NCBI RefSeq assembly: GCF_014303735.1
Contig: NZ_CP060296.1
Location: forward strand, 3,049,501 to 3,113,500
DNA length: 64,000 bases
Direction of reading: 5' to 3'
DNA from: Variovorax sp. PAMC28562
GTDB lineage: Bacteria; Pseudomonadota; Gammaproteobacteria; Burkholderiales; Burkholderiaceae_C
Position 1 is the first letter of the stretch, and the number at the start of each line of letters is the position of its first letter. Made by a program: the position numbers and the translations under genes. The notes beneath the pieces were generated by a model. The model ran no database searches. It saw only the letters and a list, made by a program, of their open reading frames with translations, and had not been told where the DNA came from. Shown piece after piece: positions 1-9,816 of this stretch.

Positions 1-704
1 AGGTACACCGATACCCAGGCATGCGAAGCGTCGGCGCCGATGAGGCGGGCCTTGCCGGGCGGTGGTTGCGTGAGCAGGTAGCCGCTCACGTAGCGCGCCG
101 GCAGACCCATCGTGCGAAAGCACGCGATCATGATGTGTGCGAAGTCCTGGCAGACGCCTTTGCGCTGCGCCAGTGCCTCGACCGCGGGCGTGTTGATCTC
201 GGTGCTTTCAGGCTCGTAGTCGAAGTCGCGGTACATGCGCTGCGTCAAGTCCATCGCGACGTCGAAGGTCGGCCGGCCGGGCACGAAGCTGGGCCGTGCA
301 TAGGCCGCGAAATTGTCGTGACGCGGCACGTAAGGCGACGGAAAGACAAAGTCCGACGCGGCATCGAAGGTCGTGCCCTTGCGGTAGATGAATCGCTCGC
401 GCACCGCTTCCCAAGCCAGGTCGCGTGCCACGGCCGGCGAGAGCACGGGGGTCTTCGTATCGACCACGCTTTCAGCGATGACGACCAACTCGTCGTGCGT
501 CGAATCGAGCGCAAAAAATGCGCGTGCGTTGCCGTACAAATCAGGCAACTCGCTGCGTTGGGCCGGCTCGGGTGTGATGCGCAGGGTGTGGCTCACGAGC
601 CGCTGCGACGCGGTGGCGAGCGGCTTCAAATGCGCAAGATGCTGCGCCGTCTCGACGGGCGGCGTGTAGTCGTAGCGGGTTTCGTGGGTGACGTGCAGCA
701 GCAT
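1..704 (-). CDS. Transglutaminase family protein (3' end outside window)
   Basis: The visible part covers residues 1-234 of a cytosolic protein that starts with a beta-rich N-terminal domain (MLLHVTHETRYDYTPPVE) typical of the bacterial transglutaminase N domain. The transglutaminase-like core follows. The likely nucleophile is Cys185 in KGVCQDFAH, and the likely catalytic His228 is in DASHAW. The Asp and the C-terminus lie beyond the window edge. The start codon is ATG at 702-704, just upstream of the 3' end of the ATP-grasp/alpha-E gene, which is read in the same direction. This spacing suggests one operon. Proteins of this family act on peptide or isopeptide bonds as proteases or ligases. 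No substrate is known for this type. The family call is confident; the reaction is not. Confidence 0.9.
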   Translation of the reverse strand, partial: MLLHVTHETRYDYTPPVETAQHLAHLKPLATASQRLVSHTLRITPEPAQRSELPDLYGNARAFFALDSTHDELVVIAESVVDTKTPVLSPAVARDLAWEAVRERFIYRKGTTFDAASDFVFPSPYVPRHDNFAAYARPSFVPGRPTFDVAMDLTQRMYRDFDYEPESTEINTPAVEALAQRKGVCQDFAHIMIACFRTMGLPARYVSGYLLTQPPPGKARLIGADASHAWVSVY

Positions 705-726
705 GTTGGGCTCCGGTGCGTTCCGG

Positions 727-3435
727 CTAGGCTCCGACGGAGCGAAGCGATTCGGACGTCAGGGTGAAGTAGCGAATGCCGATCGCGTCCGACACATGGT
801 AGGCCGCCAGTTCGCACGCGCCGAACAGGTCCACGAGGGCGGGGTACTGGGCCTCGGCGCCGGCTTCGCACATGCGTTCCAGCGTCCAGCTGGCGGGGTC
901 GGGCAGCTCGTAGGAGAGGGCACTCAGCTTGCCCGGTGCGCTGCCGGCCAACTTCGCAATGCGGCCCCGCAGCGTCTGTGTGACCCATGCCAGCGAGCGC
1001 GGATTGTCCCCGTCGAGCACCAGCAGGTCGACCATCGTTGCAACATCGCGGCGTTGTTGGTAGCGCGCATGAAAAGTGATGGTGCTGTCGAACAGGGCGA
1101 TCATTGCCTCGAAGCCAGCGATCTCGTGAACAGCGCCGTTCGCGAAGCCTGCTGCGAGTGCGCTCGACAGGAAGCCCAGCCGCTCGATGTGGCGGCCGAT
1201 CGACAGCAGGCGCCAGGCATCGTCCCGCGTCATGCGGTCGGTCTGGGCACCGGTCATGGCCGCGAGGGCTGCGCTTGCCGCTTCGAGCGACCGAATCGCT
1301 GCGCCGGCGGCATAGCTGCTTTCGCCGGTCTCGCCAGCCTGCTCGACACTGCGGCGCAGGAATTCGTCTTCAGCGCGAACGATCTGGTTCCAGTGATCTT
1401 GCGACAGACGTTCTCGCACTGCGGCGGCCGATTCACGGATGCAGCGGAGACTGAAGCCGACGCTGCCTCCAGTGTCGACGTTGCCCAGCTCGGCGATGAG
1501 CGCGCGCTCGAACACACGGCGCGATTTGGGAGCGCTCGGAACGTCGCGTGGCACCAGTGCATTGCGCAGCGCAAGGCGATGCAGCCAGGCGAGGAGCGGG
1601 CGCGATGACTGGTCTTCGCCGCGCAGCAGATCGAGGGTGAGGCGCGACAAACGCACAGCGTTTTCGGCGCGTTCGGTGTAGCGGCCCAGCCAGAACATGT
1701 GTTCGGCCGCACGGCTCGTGACCGGGGCCCGATGGCGCGCCAGCGACGCGGGCGTGGCGTGCGGTTGCAGCAGGGTGGTGCGGTCGACCTCGCCGTGCGT
1801 TTGTACCCAGACGTCGGCACTGCTGCCGCCACGCTGCATCGACGCGATTTGCGCGTTGGAGCCGGTGAGCCTCGCCAGGCCGCCGGGCAGTACGCGCCAG
1901 GACTGTGCGCCGTCGCTCACTGCGAAGACGCGCAGCAGCATGGCACGCGGCGCGATGTGGCCGGGGCTGAGGTCGGCCGTCCAGGTCGGCATCTGCGACA
2001 GCGGCAGGTAGCTTTGAACGGTGTGCGCTTCGCCCTGTCGCACGATGCGGCCGGCCCACTCGTCGAGTTCGCGGCGACCCAACTGGCTGCCGAGCACTGC
2101 CTCGAAGGTGGTGTGCGCGTTGGAGCCGGGATAGGTGGGCTTGATGGCGCAATCGCCAAGCTGCGGCAGCACGGCTTCCATGGCCGCGCGCTCGCCGCAC
2201 CACCAGGTCGGCAAGGCGGGTAGCTGCAGCTTTTCGCCGATGAGCCGACGCGCCAGTGCGGGCAAGAACCCAAGGAGCGCCGGCGATTCGAGGAACGCCG
2301 AGCCCGGCATGTTGGCGACGAGAAGGTTGCCGGCGCGAATAGCCTGTAGCAAGCCCGGTACGCCGAGCGTCGAGTCGGGGCGCAGTTCGAGCGGGTCCAG
2401 GTATTGGTCGTCGAGCCGCTTGATGAGGCCATGCACCGGCCGCAAGCCTTGCAAGGTCTTGAGATAGAGCCGCTGGTCGCGCACGGTGAGGTCGCTGCCT
2501 TCGACCAGCGTTACGCCGAGGTAGCGCGCGAGGTACGCGTGCTCGAAGTAGGTTTCGTTGTATGGGCCGGGCGTCAGCAGGGCGATGTGCGGTGGCGCGC
2601 CCGCGGGGCACATGGCCTGCAGGCCCTCCATCATTGCGCTGTAGGTCGAAGCCAGTCGCTGTACGTCGAGCGCTTCGAAAGCCTGCGGAAACTGGCGCGA
2701 GATTGCAAGGCGATTTTCGAGCAGGTAGCCGAGGCCCGAAGGCGCCTGCGTGCGCTGCGACACGACCCACCAGTTGCCGTCGGGGCCGCGAGCGAGATCG
2801 AACGCCGTGATGTGCAGCCATGTATCGCCTGGCGGTTTGACGCCGTGCATCGGCCGCAGGTAGCCCGGATGGCCGCGCACCAGCGCCGCCGGCAACAAGC
2901 CTTCTGCCAGCAATTGCTGCGGACCGTATACGTCTGCCATGACGCGATCGAGCACGCGCACGCGTTGCAGTACGCCGGCCTCGATCTGCGCCCAGCTTTC
3001 GGGCGAGACGATAAGCGGAAACAGGTCGAGCGACCAGGGCCGCTGCGGACCGTCGGCGTCTGCATAGACGTTGTAGGTGACGCCGTTGTCGCGAATCTGC
3101 CGTTCAAGACTGACGGCGCGGCGCGGCAGGTCGCTGAAGCTGCCTGAGCCCAGGTTTTCGAAGAACTTGCCCCAGGCCGGTGTCAGCGGCGGCTTGTCCT
3201 GCGGTCCTGCGGCTTCTTCAGGCGTCGGCACTGGAGGCGGCGGCTGAGCCGACGCCGTGTCGTACAGCGGTGTGCCGGGCGGTGGGTTGACGGTTCGCGC
3301 CGGCGTCGGCCGCGTGGCCTCGCCCCGCAACTCGTCGTAATGACCGGGCGCGGCCGCAGGCGCGAGCGACGAGGCGAGCGCAGCGGGTGATTCGAGCGCT
3401 TGCGCGCCGAAGAGAGATTCGTTCAGAGGTTCCAC
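727..3435 (-). CDS. Fused circularly permuted ATP-grasp / alpha-E protein
   Basis: This 902-residue protein has two parts. Residues about 90-560 form a circularly permuted ATP-grasp domain (DUF404/DUF407 type), with APSGLGYLLENR at 231-242, TPGPYNETYFEHAYLA at 287-302 and the RPDSTLG region near 351. Residues about 573-902 form an alpha-E (DUF403) domain that opens with SRAAEHMFWLGRYTERAEN. The first 85 residues are Pro/Ala-rich and probably disordered. Such ATP-grasp folds are predicted amide-bond ligases, and alpha-E is an all-helical partner of unknown role. The start is GTG. The stretch VVSQRTQAPSG (224-234) aligns with VLEDNLRVPSG of the unfused paralogue at 9817, so the acidic E-D-N triplet there is S-Q-R here. 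The gene sits between two transglutaminase genes on the same strand. Confidence 0.9.
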   Translation of the reverse strand: MEPLNESLFGAQALESPAALASSLAPAAAPGHYDELRGEATRPTPARTVNPPPGTPLYDTASAQPPPPVPTPEEAAGPQDKPPLTPAWGKFFENLGSGSFSDLPRRAVSLERQIRDNGVTYNVYADADGPQRPWSLDLFPLIVSPESWAQIEAGVLQRVRVLDRVMADVYGPQQLLAEGLLPAALVRGHPGYLRPMHGVKPPGDTWLHITAFDLARGPDGNWWVVSQRTQAPSGLGYLLENRLAISRQFPQAFEALDVQRLASTYSAMMEGLQAMCPAGAPPHIALLTPGPYNETYFEHAYLARYLGVTLVEGSDLTVRDQRLYLKTLQGLRPVHGLIKRLDDQYLDPLELRPDSTLGVPGLLQAIRAGNLLVANMPGSAFLESPALLGFLPALARRLIGEKLQLPALPTWWCGERAAMEAVLPQLGDCAIKPTYPGSNAHTTFEAVLGSQLGRRELDEWAGRIVRQGEAHTVQSYLPLSQMPTWTADLSPGHIAPRAMLLRVFAVSDGAQSWRVLPGGLARLTGSNAQIASMQRGGSSADVWVQTHGEVDRTTLLQPHATPASLARHRAPVTSRAAEHMFWLGRYTERAENAVRLSRLTLDLLRGEDQSSRPLLAWLHRLALRNALVPRDVPSAPKSRRVFERALIAELGNVDTGGSVGFSLRCIRESAAAVRERLSQDHWNQIVRAEDEFLRRSVEQAGETGESSYAAGAAIRSLEAASAALAAMTGAQTDRMTRDDAWRLLSIGRHIERLGFLSSALAAGFANGAVHEIAGFEAMIALFDSTITFHARYQQRRDVATMVDLLVLDGDNPRSLAWVTQTLRGRIAKLAGSAPGKLSALSYELPDPASWTLERMCEAGAEAQYPALVDLFGACELAAYHVSDAIGIRYFTLTSESLRSVGA

Positions 3436-3517
3436 AACCTGTGGATTGTCACATTGCGCTCACTTTGATGGAGTGACCACTAAACGAAATAATCGGCTGA
3501 AGTGTGGCTAGGCACGA

Positions 3518-6500
3518 TCAACGACGCAGATCGAGCGTGAACGGGAACTCGCGGCTGCCCGCCAGTTCGATGGTCGCTGGCGGCGTATTGAGCACGCCGG
3601 GGGTGTGGCCCATGCGCGTAAAGCGCGAGTGGCGCCGGCTCTCGGCCTCGTAGGCATTCACCGGAAATGTCTCGTAGTTGCGACCACCCGGATGCGCCAC
3701 GAAGTATTGGCATCCGCCCAGCGAACGCTTCATCCAGGTGTCGACCAGGTCGAAGGTCAGCGGTGCATGCGCGCCGATGCTCGGATGCAGCGCCGACGGC
3801 GGATTCCAGGCCTTGTAGCGCACGCCGGCCACGAACTCGCCGGTGGTGCCGGTAGGTTGCAGCGGCAGCACCTTGCCATTGACGGTGATGACGTGGCGGC
3901 TCTCGTTCAGGCCGGTCACGCGCACTTCGATGCGTTCCAGCGACGAGTCGACATAGCGAACGGTGCCGCCCGAGGAGCCTTCTTCGCCCATGACATGCCA
4001 CGGTTCGAGCGCGTTGCGCAGCGACAGCTCCACACCCATGGCCTGAATCTGGCCGACCAGCGGAAAGCGGAACTCGAGGTGCGGCGCGAACCAGTTCGGA
4101 TCGAACGGAAAGCCGGCTTGGCGCATCTCGCTGATGACGTCGTCGAAGTCCATCTTGACGAAGGTCGGCAGCAGAAAGCGATCGTGCAGCTCGGTGCCCC
4201 AGCGCGTCATGGGTGCCTGGTAAGGCTCGTCCCAGAAGCGGGCGACGAAGGCGCGAATCAGCAACTGCTGCGCAATGCTCATGCGTGCGTGCGGCGGCAT
4301 TTCAAAGGCACGCAATTCGAGCAGGCCGAGCCGGCCGGTGCTGGAATCGGGCGAGTACAGCTTGTCGATGCAGAACTCGCTGCGGTGCGTGTTGCCCGAC
4401 ACGTCCACCAGGATGTTGCGCAGCGTGCGGTCGACCAACCATGCCGGCATGTTCTCGCCGTAGATCTCGCGGTTGCGAGCGATCTCTTTCAGCGCGATTT
4501 CAAGCTCGTAGACCTGGTCGTTGCGTGCTTCGTCGACACGCGGCGCCTGGCTCGTCGGGCCGATGAACATGCCCGAGAACAAGTAGCTGAGCGACGGATG
4601 GTTGTGCCAGTACAGCAGCAGGCTGGCGAGCAGCTCCGGTCGGCGCAGGAACGGACTGTCCGCCGGAGTGGCGCCGCCCATCACGAAGTGATTGCCGCCG
4701 CCGGTGCCGGTATGGCGGCCGTCGGTCATGAACTTCTCGGCCGACAGGCGTGTCTCGAACGCGGCGTTGTAGAGGAACTCGGTGTGTTCGACCAGTTCCT
4801 TCCAGTTGCTGGCCGGATGGATGTTGACTTCGATGACGCCCGGGTCGGGCGTGACGGCCAGCATCTTCAAGCGCGGATCGCGTGGCGGCGGATAGCCTTC
4901 CATGACGACCTGCACGCCGAGTTGGGCCGACGTCGCTTCGATGGCGGCGACCAGGTCGAGGTAATCCTCGAGGCGTGCCAGTGGCGGCATGAAGACGTAC
5001 AGCACGCCCGATGCAGTACCGACTTTTTCAGCGGCCGGGCCATTGGCGCGGCGCGGATCGCGCACTTCGACGCACAGCGCGGTGCGCGTGACCCAATGAG
5101 CCGACTCGCCGCGGCGTGGCTGACGCGTGGCGCTGGATGCAACGGAGGCGGCAGCAGCACTGGCTGCAGCGGCGTCGACTTCCGCCGCCGGGCCCTCATC
5201 AGCAGCAGCATGTCCACCAGCGCCTTGAAAGCGCAGCTCCGGCGCGGTAACCGGTGGCGCGCCGAAGACATAGGGCACGGCACCCAGGTCACCCGTCGGA
5301 GGCGCAGAGTTGGTCGCGTAGCGTTCGCGGTAGTCGGCTGAAGTCGGCAGCGCGGCGCGCGGTGCTGTCGGATCGCGTTCGATCAGGTACGGGTAGTCGC
5401 CCTTGCTGGCCCAGGGCTGCGAATCGAGTGGCAAGCGGTAGCCCATCGGCGAGTCACCGGGGATGAGATACAGCCGGTCGTCACGCAGGAACCACGGGCC
5501 GGTTTTCCAGCCCGGTCCTTCCAGCGGTGGCGCGTCCTTGTCGGCGCTGCCGGGCTCGATCGGCAGCATGTAGCCAATGACCGCATCGAGCTTTTGGGTG
5601 AACACGCGGCGCAGGCGCACGCGCTCCAGTTCGTCGTCGAGCTTCGACTCGAACGGGTCGACGTTGACCGGCAGCCGACGCTCGCGCCAGAGGTAGTAGT
5701 AAACGTCTTCGTAGCCCGGCTGCATGTAGCGCTCGGTCAAGCCCAGCTTGTGCGCCAGCACGGTGGTGAAGCGGCGCGCGTCTTCGCTGGTGTAGTGCGT
5801 CGGCACCCGTTCGTCGGCGAAGAGTTCGGGGTTGTGCCACAGCGTCTCGCCGTCGCCACGCCAGAAAATCGACAGTGCCCATCGCGGCAATTGCTCGCCG
5901 GGATACCACTTGCCCTGGCCGAAATGCAGGAAGCCGCCTTTGCCGTATTCGGCACGCAGCTTTTGCACCAACTCGGTCGCGTAGCCGCGCTTCGTCGGGC
6001 CGAGGGCGTCGATGTTCCATTCCGCCGCATCGCGGTCGCTGGTCGCCACATAGGTCGGTTCTCCGCCCATCGTCAGGCGCACGTCGCCGGCTTGCAGTCG
6101 CTTGTCGACCGCATCGCCGAGGGCCAGCACTTCGGCCCATTGCTCTTCGGTGTAGGGCTTGGTCACGCGCGGCGATTCGTAGATGCGCGAGACCTTCATT
6201 TCATGGCCGAACTCGACCTCTGCATCGTCCACCACGCCTTCGATCGGCGCGGCACTCGACGGCGTCGGCGTGCAGGCGAGCGGGATGTGGCCTTCGCCGG
6301 CGAGCAGGCCGGAGGTGGCGTCCAGGCCGACCCATCCTGCGCCCGGCAAGAACACCTCGCACCAGGCGTGCAGATCGGTGAAGTCGACCGTCGTACCGCT
6401 CGGGCCGTCGAGTGCTTTCACGTCCGGCGTGAGCTGGATGAGGTAGCCCGAAACAAAGCGCGCCGCCAGGCCGATGTGACGCAGCAACTGAACCAGCAGC

Positions 6501-7054
6501 CAGCCCGAATCGCGACAAGAACCACTGCCGTTGGTCAGCGTTTCTTCCGGCGTTTGCACGCCGGGCTCCATGCGAATCAGGTAGTTGACGTCCTTCTGCA
6601 CCTGCTGGTTGATGCCAACCAGAAAGTCGATGGTGCGCTGCTCTTTGCGATCGACTTTTTCAAGATAGGCCTCGACCAGCGGTGTCCCCGGGTCTGCGAC
6701 CAAGTAAGGCGCAAGTTCGACAGCCTGCGACTCGGTGTACTCGAACGGGAAGTTCTCGGCCTGCGGCTCGAGGAAGAAGTCGAACGGGTTGTAGACCGCC
6801 ATCTCGACCACCAGGTCGACCGTGACCTTGAATTCGGTTGTCTTCTCCGGGAACACCAGCCGCGCCTGGTAGTTGGCGAACGGGTCTTGCATCCAGTTGA
6901 CGAAATGCTCGGCAGGCTCGACCTGCAGCGAATACGAAATGATGTTGCTGCGGCAATGCGGTGCCGGGCGAAGCCGAACGACCTGCGGCCCCAATTGCAC
7001 CGGACGGTCGTACTTGTAATGCGTGACGTGGTGAAGTGCGGCGTGAATGGACAT
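3518..7054 (-). CDS. Transglutaminase-DUF2126 protein, 1178 residues
   Basis: This is a large cytosolic protein with a transglutaminase N domain (1-110) and a transglutaminase core carrying Cys180 (NGSGSCRDSGW), His229 (TDLHAWCEVF) and Asp245 (GLDATSG). A long DUF2126 region from about residue 320 to the end follows. I start it at ATG 7052-7054 (MSIHAALHHVTHYKYDRP), because this fits the family N-terminus. The frame stays open upstream to a TTG at 7144, which would add 30 poorly conserved residues. A run rich in Ala and Glu near the middle looks like a linker. It is read in the same direction as the ATP-grasp/alpha-E fusion, 82 bases upstream of it. Genes of this type commonly travel with circularly permuted ATP-grasp and alpha-E genes. 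The joint product is unknown. Confidence 0.92.
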   Translation of the reverse strand: MSIHAALHHVTHYKYDRPVQLGPQVVRLRPAPHCRSNIISYSLQVEPAEHFVNWMQDPFANYQARLVFPEKTTEFKVTVDLVVEMAVYNPFDFFLEPQAENFPFEYTESQAVELAPYLVADPGTPLVEAYLEKVDRKEQRTIDFLVGINQQVQKDVNYLIRMEPGVQTPEETLTNGSGSCRDSGWLLVQLLRHIGLAARFVSGYLIQLTPDVKALDGPSGTTVDFTDLHAWCEVFLPGAGWVGLDATSGLLAGEGHIPLACTPTPSSAAPIEGVVDDAEVEFGHEMKVSRIYESPRVTKPYTEEQWAEVLALGDAVDKRLQAGDVRLTMGGEPTYVATSDRDAAEWNIDALGPTKRGYATELVQKLRAEYGKGGFLHFGQGKWYPGEQLPRWALSIFWRGDGETLWHNPELFADERVPTHYTSEDARRFTTVLAHKLGLTERYMQPGYEDVYYYLWRERRLPVNVDPFESKLDDELERVRLRRVFTQKLDAVIGYMLPIEPGSADKDAPPLEGPGWKTGPWFLRDDRLYLIPGDSPMGYRLPLDSQPWASKGDYPYLIERDPTAPRAALPTSADYRERYATNSAPPTGDLGAVPYVFGAPPVTAPELRFQGAGGHAAADEGPAAEVDAAAASAAAASVASSATRQPRRGESAHWVTRTALCVEVRDPRRANGPAAEKVGTASGVLYVFMPPLARLEDYLDLVAAIEATSAQLGVQVVMEGYPPPRDPRLKMLAVTPDPGVIEVNIHPASNWKELVEHTEFLYNAAFETRLSAEKFMTDGRHTGTGGGNHFVMGGATPADSPFLRRPELLASLLLYWHNHPSLSYLFSGMFIGPTSQAPRVDEARNDQVYELEIALKEIARNREIYGENMPAWLVDRTLRNILVDVSGNTHRSEFCIDKLYSPDSSTGRLGLLELRAFEMPPHARMSIAQQLLIRAFVARFWDEPYQAPMTRWGTELHDRFLLPTFVKMDFDDVISEMRQAGFPFDPNWFAPHLEFRFPLVGQIQAMGVELSLRNALEPWHVMGEEGSSGGTVRYVDSSLERIEVRVTGLNESRHVITVNGKVLPLQPTGTTGEFVAGVRYKAWNPPSALHPSIGAHAPLTFDLVDTWMKRSLGGCQYFVAHPGGRNYETFPVNAYEAESRRHSRFTRMGHTPGVLNTPPATIELAGSREFPFTLDLRR

Positions 7055-7241
7055 GTTTTTTTGGGCGCCGGAAGCGTCGAAAAGTGCAGGCTGAGAGGCG
7101 GTTGGGCGAAGGCCTCGTTCGAGACGCATACTAGCCGAGGTCAAGCAATTAACGCGCCAAAGAGCGCCTCAACGAGATTGATCAGGGAGTGATTTAAGTC
7201 ATGCCACAGGGAGTGGATCTGAGCACACGCGTGCGTCGGTT

Positions 7242-9749
7242 TTGCGACGCTGCGGGTGGGCGTGCGTGAGCCGCGGTGCCTTTGCCGCACTGGCGGGTTC
7301 GGTCGCTGGCGCTGTCGTGCAGTTGCAACAGGGCGAGCTCTGGAATGCAGTCGTTTACGCGGCTTTGCTGGCTGTCGGCGTGGTCGGGTTGTGCGTGCTG
7401 GCACGGATTCGAGCGGACACGGCCAGGCTCCGCGGGCTCCTGCTCGTCATGGCGTGTGCGGCGGGCATGATGGCCGGCGCTGGGTCCGCCGGATGGCGCG
7501 CTGCAAGCTATTTACGTGAGGCGCTCGACCCGGCACTCGAAGGCCGTGATGTCGTGGTCGAGGGCGTGGTGGCGCAGATGCCGCAGCACAGTGAGACGGG
7601 CACGCGCTTTCGGCTGGAAGTCGCATGGGCACGATGGGCCACGCAAACGTCCGCGCCCGCAAACGACGACGGCCTGTCCGGGCCGACACGGGCTACACGG
7701 ATGGCACCGGCCGCAGCTGTCGTGCCGCCGGGTATCGCTCTCGGGTGGTATGCCGCCAACACATCGGCGTGGGGCAATGCTTCCGACGATGGCGCGCGTG
7801 TCCAAGTCGCTGCCGCACCTGGCCCCCTGCACGCAGGCGAACGCTGGCGCATGACAGTCCGGCTCAAGGCACCGCATGGCAGCTCGAACCCGCATGGCTA
7901 CGACTTCGAGTTGTGGATGTGGGAGCAGGGCTTGCAGGCCAACGGCTATGTGCGCACCGGCGCGGGCGATGCGGCCCCCTTGCGCCTTGCCGATACATGG
8001 CAGCACCCGATCGAGCGTGGGCGCGAGTCGGTGCGCGATGCCGTGTTCACGCACGTGCCCGATCGCAAGTTGGCCGGCGTCATCGCGGCGCTCATCACCG
8101 GCGATCAGAACGCGATCGATCGAGCCGACTGGGATGTTTTTCGCGCCACCGGCGTGGCGCATTTGATGAGCATTTCCGGACTGCACATCACCATGTTCGC
8201 CTGGCTCGCCGCGCTGCTGGTCGGCGCGCTGTGGCGGCGCAGCGACCGGCTCATGCTGATGTGGCCCGCGCCGCATGCTGCGCTGGTCGGTGGCGTGTTG
8301 CTGGCGGCGGGTTACGCGCTTTTCAGCGGCTGGGGCGTGCCATCGCAACGCACGATCTGGATGCTCGCAACGGTCGCGCTGTTGCGCCTGACGGGCCGGC
8401 GCTGGCCCTGGCCGCACGTCTGGCTGCTGGTCTGCGCGGTGGTGGTAGCGATCGATCCGTGGGCTTTGATGCAAGCCGGCTTCTGGCTCAGCTTCGTCGC
8501 GGTGGGCGTGCTCTTTGCGACCGATGGGGGTGCGGCCACTGTCGCCAGGGGTGGCGTGGCCGGCCATCTGGCGCGCACCTTGCGCGAGCAGTGGGTCGTC
8601 ACGCTGGCGCTCACGCCGTTGAGCGTGTTGCTGTTCCAGCAGGTGTCGGTGGTCGGGCTGGCCGCCAATGCCATCGCGATTCCATGGGTCACGCTGGTCG
8701 TGACGCCGCTGGCGATGGGCGGCGTCGTCGTCACGCCGCTGTGGACCGTCGCGGCCTGGTCGGTGCAAGCGTTGGCGCTGCTGTTGCAATGGCTCGCCTC
8801 GATGCCTTTCGCCACGGTGTCGATGGCGGTGCCGCCGATATGGATGGCGGTTTGCGGCGTAGCGGGCGGCGTGCTGGTGGCCATGCGGCTGCCCTGGTCG
8901 ATGCGCGCACTCGGCCTGCCGCTGTTGCTGCCGGTGCTGCTCTGGCAAACGCCACGACCGCCAGGCAGCGAGTTCGAGTTGCTCGCGGTCGATATCGGGC
9001 AGGGCAATGCGGTGCTCGTTCGTACCGCCACACACAGCCTCTTGTACGACAGCGGGCCGCGCTACAGCCTTGAAAGCGATGCCGGCCACCGCGTCATCGT
9101 GCCGTTGCTGCGCGCCACGGACGAGCGGCTCGACAAGGTGGTCTTGAGCCACCGCGACATCGACCACACCGGCGGCGCGCCTGCGGTGCTGGCGATGCAG
9201 CCGCAGGCATCACTGTTGAGTTCGATCGAGGCGACGCACCCATTGCAGGCGCTGCGGCCAGCGGAGCGATGCGTAGCCGGGCAGCATTGGGAGTGGGATG
9301 GTGTTCGCTTCGAGATACTGCACCCTCTCGCGGACGACTACACGCCGACGGCCAAGCCGAACGCGCTGTCTTGCGTGCTGCGCATCAGCAACGGCCGCGC
9401 CGCCGCGATCCTCGCTGGCGATGTCGAGCGCGATCAGGAGGCTGCGCTGGTGCGACGCGAGCCGGGCCTCGCCGCGGACGTTCTGCTGGTGCCGCACCAC
9501 GGCAGCAAGACCTCGTCGACCGCCGCCATGCTCGACGCCGTGTCCCCATCGCTCGCCATCGTGCAGTCGGGCTATCGAAACCGCTTTGGTCATCCTGCGG
9601 AAGAGGTGCGTGCGCGCTACGTGGCCCGCAATGCGGCAGTCGTCGACTCGCCGCACTGCGGGGCAGTGCACTGGCACAGCGAATCGCCACAGGCATGGAA
9701 ATGCGAGCGCACGATCGGGCGTCGTTACTGGCATCACCACGTCCCTTAA
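7242..9749 (+). CDS. comEC: DNA internalisation protein ComEC/Rec2
   Basis: This is an 835-residue inner-membrane protein that would carry single-stranded DNA across the cytoplasmic membrane during natural transformation. It has N-terminal membrane segments, then a DUF4131-like soluble domain. The Competence membrane domain contains the conserved MSISGLHITMFAWLAALL stretch near residue 310. A C-terminal metallo-beta-lactamase-like domain has DIGQGNAVLV, the metal site SHRDIDHTGG (about 636-645) and VPHHGSKTSST, so the nuclease-like metal site looks intact. The start is uncertain: TTG at 7242 is the longest option and GTG at 7266 is an alternative; no clear Shine-Dalgarno decides. It is divergent from the DUF2126 gene and separates the two ATP-grasp/alpha-E loci. 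No other competence genes are in the window. Confidence 0.93.
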   Translation: MRRCGWACVSRGAFAALAGSVAGAVVQLQQGELWNAVVYAALLAVGVVGLCVLARIRADTARLRGLLLVMACAAGMMAGAGSAGWRAASYLREALDPALEGRDVVVEGVVAQMPQHSETGTRFRLEVAWARWATQTSAPANDDGLSGPTRATRMAPAAAVVPPGIALGWYAANTSAWGNASDDGARVQVAAAPGPLHAGERWRMTVRLKAPHGSSNPHGYDFELWMWEQGLQANGYVRTGAGDAAPLRLADTWQHPIERGRESVRDAVFTHVPDRKLAGVIAALITGDQNAIDRADWDVFRATGVAHLMSISGLHITMFAWLAALLVGALWRRSDRLMLMWPAPHAALVGGVLLAAGYALFSGWGVPSQRTIWMLATVALLRLTGRRWPWPHVWLLVCAVVVAIDPWALMQAGFWLSFVAVGVLFATDGGAATVARGGVAGHLARTLREQWVVTLALTPLSVLLFQQVSVVGLAANAIAIPWVTLVVTPLAMGGVVVTPLWTVAAWSVQALALLLQWLASMPFATVSMAVPPIWMAVCGVAGGVLVAMRLPWSMRALGLPLLLPVLLWQTPRPPGSEFELLAVDIGQGNAVLVRTATHSLLYDSGPRYSLESDAGHRVIVPLLRATDERLDKVVLSHRDIDHTGGAPAVLAMQPQASLLSSIEATHPLQALRPAERCVAGQHWEWDGVRFEILHPLADDYTPTAKPNALSCVLRISNGRAAAILAGDVERDQEAALVRREPGLAADVLLVPHHGSKTSSTAAMLDAVSPSLAIVQSGYRNRFGHPAEEVRARYVARNAAVVDSPHCGAVHWHSESPQAWKCERTIGRRYWHHHVP

Positions 9750-9816
9750 AGCGCGTGGCAGCGCGTTTTCAGGCCTTGAACTTGCTAAGCTATGTGCGAA
9801 GGAGATTGGTCGTTCC

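Noticed and set aside
3605..5341. Long plus-strand open frame (578 codons) opposite the DUF2126 gene
   Set aside because: The translated sequence is rich in Arg, Ala, His and Gln as expected for the antisense of a GC-rich gene, and it has no recognisable domain.
7144..7242. Possible upstream starts for the DUF2126 gene (TTG 7144) and a short ORF from ATG 7201
   Set aside because: The TTG extension has no family likeness, and the ATG at 7201 is in a different frame from comEC and short.
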